NCBI GenBank assembly: GCA_004195315.1
Contig: SDWL01000097.1
Span: 1 to 7,480 of the forward strand
DNA length: 7,480 nucleotides
Reading direction: 5' to 3'
DNA from: Lutibacter sp.
Lineage (GTDB): Bacteria; Bacteroidota; Bacteroidia; Flavobacteriales; Flavobacteriaceae
Below are positions 6,928 through 7,480 of this stretch, piece after piece (positions within the stretch are counted from its first letter, which is position 1; every line of letters starts with the position of its first letter). Both the position numbers and the translations under genes were made by a program. Under the pieces are notes generated by a model, which was not told where the DNA came from, made no database searches, and worked only from the letters and a program-made list of their open reading frames with translations.

Positions 6928-6952
6928 AATAACTTGCATAATGCAAGTTATT
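6928..6952. promoter_or_regulatory. perfect palindrome, putative HxlR operator
   Basis: Two perfect 12-base arms (AATAACTTGCAT and its reverse complement) flank a single central A at 6940. It lies in the 115-bp gap between the divergent HxlR and DinB-like genes. It covers the -33 element and spacer of the DinB operon promoter, and its right edge reaches the -33 region of the hxlR-type promoter. HxlR proteins bind as dimers to inverted repeats near their own gene, so this is the obvious operator. A hairpin role is unlikely because a 1-base loop cannot form and no gene ends here. Confidence 0.7.
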
Positions 6953-6971
6953 TTTTATGATTAATAATGTT

Positions 6972-6979
6972 TAATTTTG
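6972..6979 (+). promoter_or_regulatory. -7 promoter element of HxlR gene
   Basis: TAATTTTG is a perfect TAnnTTTG, leaving a leader of about 20 bases to the ATG at 7005. The -33 position carries only TTA (6948-6950, spacing 21), which lies within the right arm of the palindrome, so regulator binding there could also affect this promoter. Confidence 0.6.
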
Positions 6980-7004
6980 TAGACTTAATTATATTAAAAA
7001 TAAA

Positions 7005-7352
7005 ATGATTCGTAAAAGATCAGATTGCCCGCTTAGTAGTACCCTTGAATTAGTAGGTGACAAATGGTCACTGTTAATTATTCGAGATATATTAATGTTT
7101 GAAAAAAAAACGTATAATGAATTTTTAAATTCTCCCGAAAAAATTGCAACTAATATATTGAAAGATAGGTTAGATAAATTAACGGATTATGGAATCATTA
7201 CTCATGAAAACTCATTAAAACGAAAAAAATATAAGCTCACCAAAATGGGTGAAGATTTAAAACCAATCCTCGCAGAAATTGCTATTTTTGGAATGAAATA
7301 TTTTGGGGGAGATCAAGACAAAATGAAAAAACATTTAAATTCAATTCTATAG
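7005..7352 (+). CDS. HxlR-family winged-helix transcriptional regulator
   Basis: A complete 115-residue HxlR-type DNA-binding protein. Visible family features are C8 in the N-terminal arm (SDCPLSS), LVGDKWSLLIIRDIL (16-30), a recognition-helix region IATNILKDRLDKLTDYGII (47-65), a wing ending in KKYKLTKMGEDL (74-85), and a C-terminal dimerisation helix (about 86-100). In several HxlR proteins the equivalent N-terminal cysteine senses electrophiles or oxidants, so C8 makes a redox-sensing role plausible. The start at 7005 fits the family and the leader from the 6972-6979 box. It is divergent from the DinB-like/membrane operon, with a perfect palindrome between them, so it likely controls that operon and maybe itself. 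An A9 run (7102-7110) in its early coding region is a possible slippage site. Confidence 0.93.
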   Translation: MIRKRSDCPLSSTLELVGDKWSLLIIRDILMFEKKTYNEFLNSPEKIATNILKDRLDKLTDYGIITHENSLKRKKYKLTKMGEDLKPILAEIAIFGMKYFGGDQDKMKKHLNSIL

Positions 7353-7366
7353 AATTAAATTTTTTT
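7343..7366 (+). terminator. weak possible terminator of HxlR gene
   Basis: A perfect 14-base palindrome AATTCTATAGAATT (7343-7356) overlaps the TAG stop codon and can fold into a short five-pair AT-rich hairpin. A T-run (7360-7366) follows a few bases later. The stem is weak, so this is only a candidate, but it is the only terminator-like structure before the convergent gene end at 7378. Confidence 0.3.
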
Positions 7367-7377
7367 ATTAGTTCAAC

Positions 7378-7480
7378 TCACCTTCTAATTAAACTAAAGT
7401 GGCCTTTTCTAGTTCTTATATTTCCAATATTATCAACTAATTCAACAGAGAACCAGTAATCGGTTGCAGGTAATTGGTTT
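7378..7480 (-). CDS. C-terminal end of a T9SS type B sorting-domain protein (partial)
   Basis: On the minus strand a frame open from the window edge ends at TGA (7378-7380) and gives 33 residues. It contains LPATDYWFSVEL, then RTRKGHFSLIRR at the very end. This matches the C-terminal end of the gliding-motility-associated / type IX secretion type B sorting domain (TIGR04131-like: LPxxDYWFxxxY...GHFSLxR), which directs secreted proteins through the T9SS in Bacteroidota. Such cargo proteins are usually large surface or secreted adhesins or repeat proteins; the rest of this one lies beyond the window, so its function cannot be told. It is too short for ordinary ORF calling and is easily missed. 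It is convergent with the HxlR gene, 25 bases away. Confidence 0.87.
   Translation of the reverse strand, partial: NQLPATDYWFSVELVDNIGNIRTRKGHFSLIRR

Overview
The window looks like ordinary chromosome from a low-GC member of the Bacteroidota, most likely a Flavobacteriaceae relative. Four things support this: very AT-rich coding DNA; repeated TAnnTTTG (-7) promoter elements of the Bacteroidota sigma-ABfr type with no clear Shine-Dalgarno sequences; a DUF3078-type outer-surface protein at the left edge; and the C-terminus of a type IX secretion (T9SS) type B cargo protein at the right edge. I cannot name a genus.

Left part (1-2070): the 3' part of a DUF3078 beta-barrel-like gene (+) meets a small VF530-type DNA-binding protein gene (-) tail to tail. 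A long AT-rich inverted repeat lies between them. VF530 is divergent from a NYN-nuclease/OST-HTH protein gene (+), a putative RNA-acting protein.

Middle (2071-5867): an NhaC-family ion antiporter gene (+) meets an RhlE-like DEAD-box RNA helicase gene (-) tail to tail across a perfect 22-bp-stem bidirectional terminator. The helicase is divergent from a Cof-type HAD phosphatase gene (+). Both of these promoters have a perfect TAnnTTTG box within a few bases of a start codon, so very short leaders are likely.

Right part (5868-7480): a second perfect bidirectional terminator closes the HAD gene. Next comes a two-gene minus-strand operon, a DinB/YfiT-like metalloprotein followed 2 nt later by a four-helix membrane protein of unknown function with a His-x-His motif. 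It is divergent from an HxlR-family regulator gene (+). The 115-bp gap between them holds a perfect 12+1+12 palindrome that overlaps the -33 region of the operon promoter. This suggests HxlR controls the operon and perhaps itself. The HxlR gene converges on the tail of a T9SS type B cargo gene running in from the right.

No tRNA, rRNA, CRISPR array, insertion sequence, prophage or integration site is visible. No gene-free stretch exceeds about 170 bases. Most genes are housekeeping or stress related. The least explained unit is the HxlR / DinB / membrane-protein cassette; I see no other candidate for a novel system and do not claim one.
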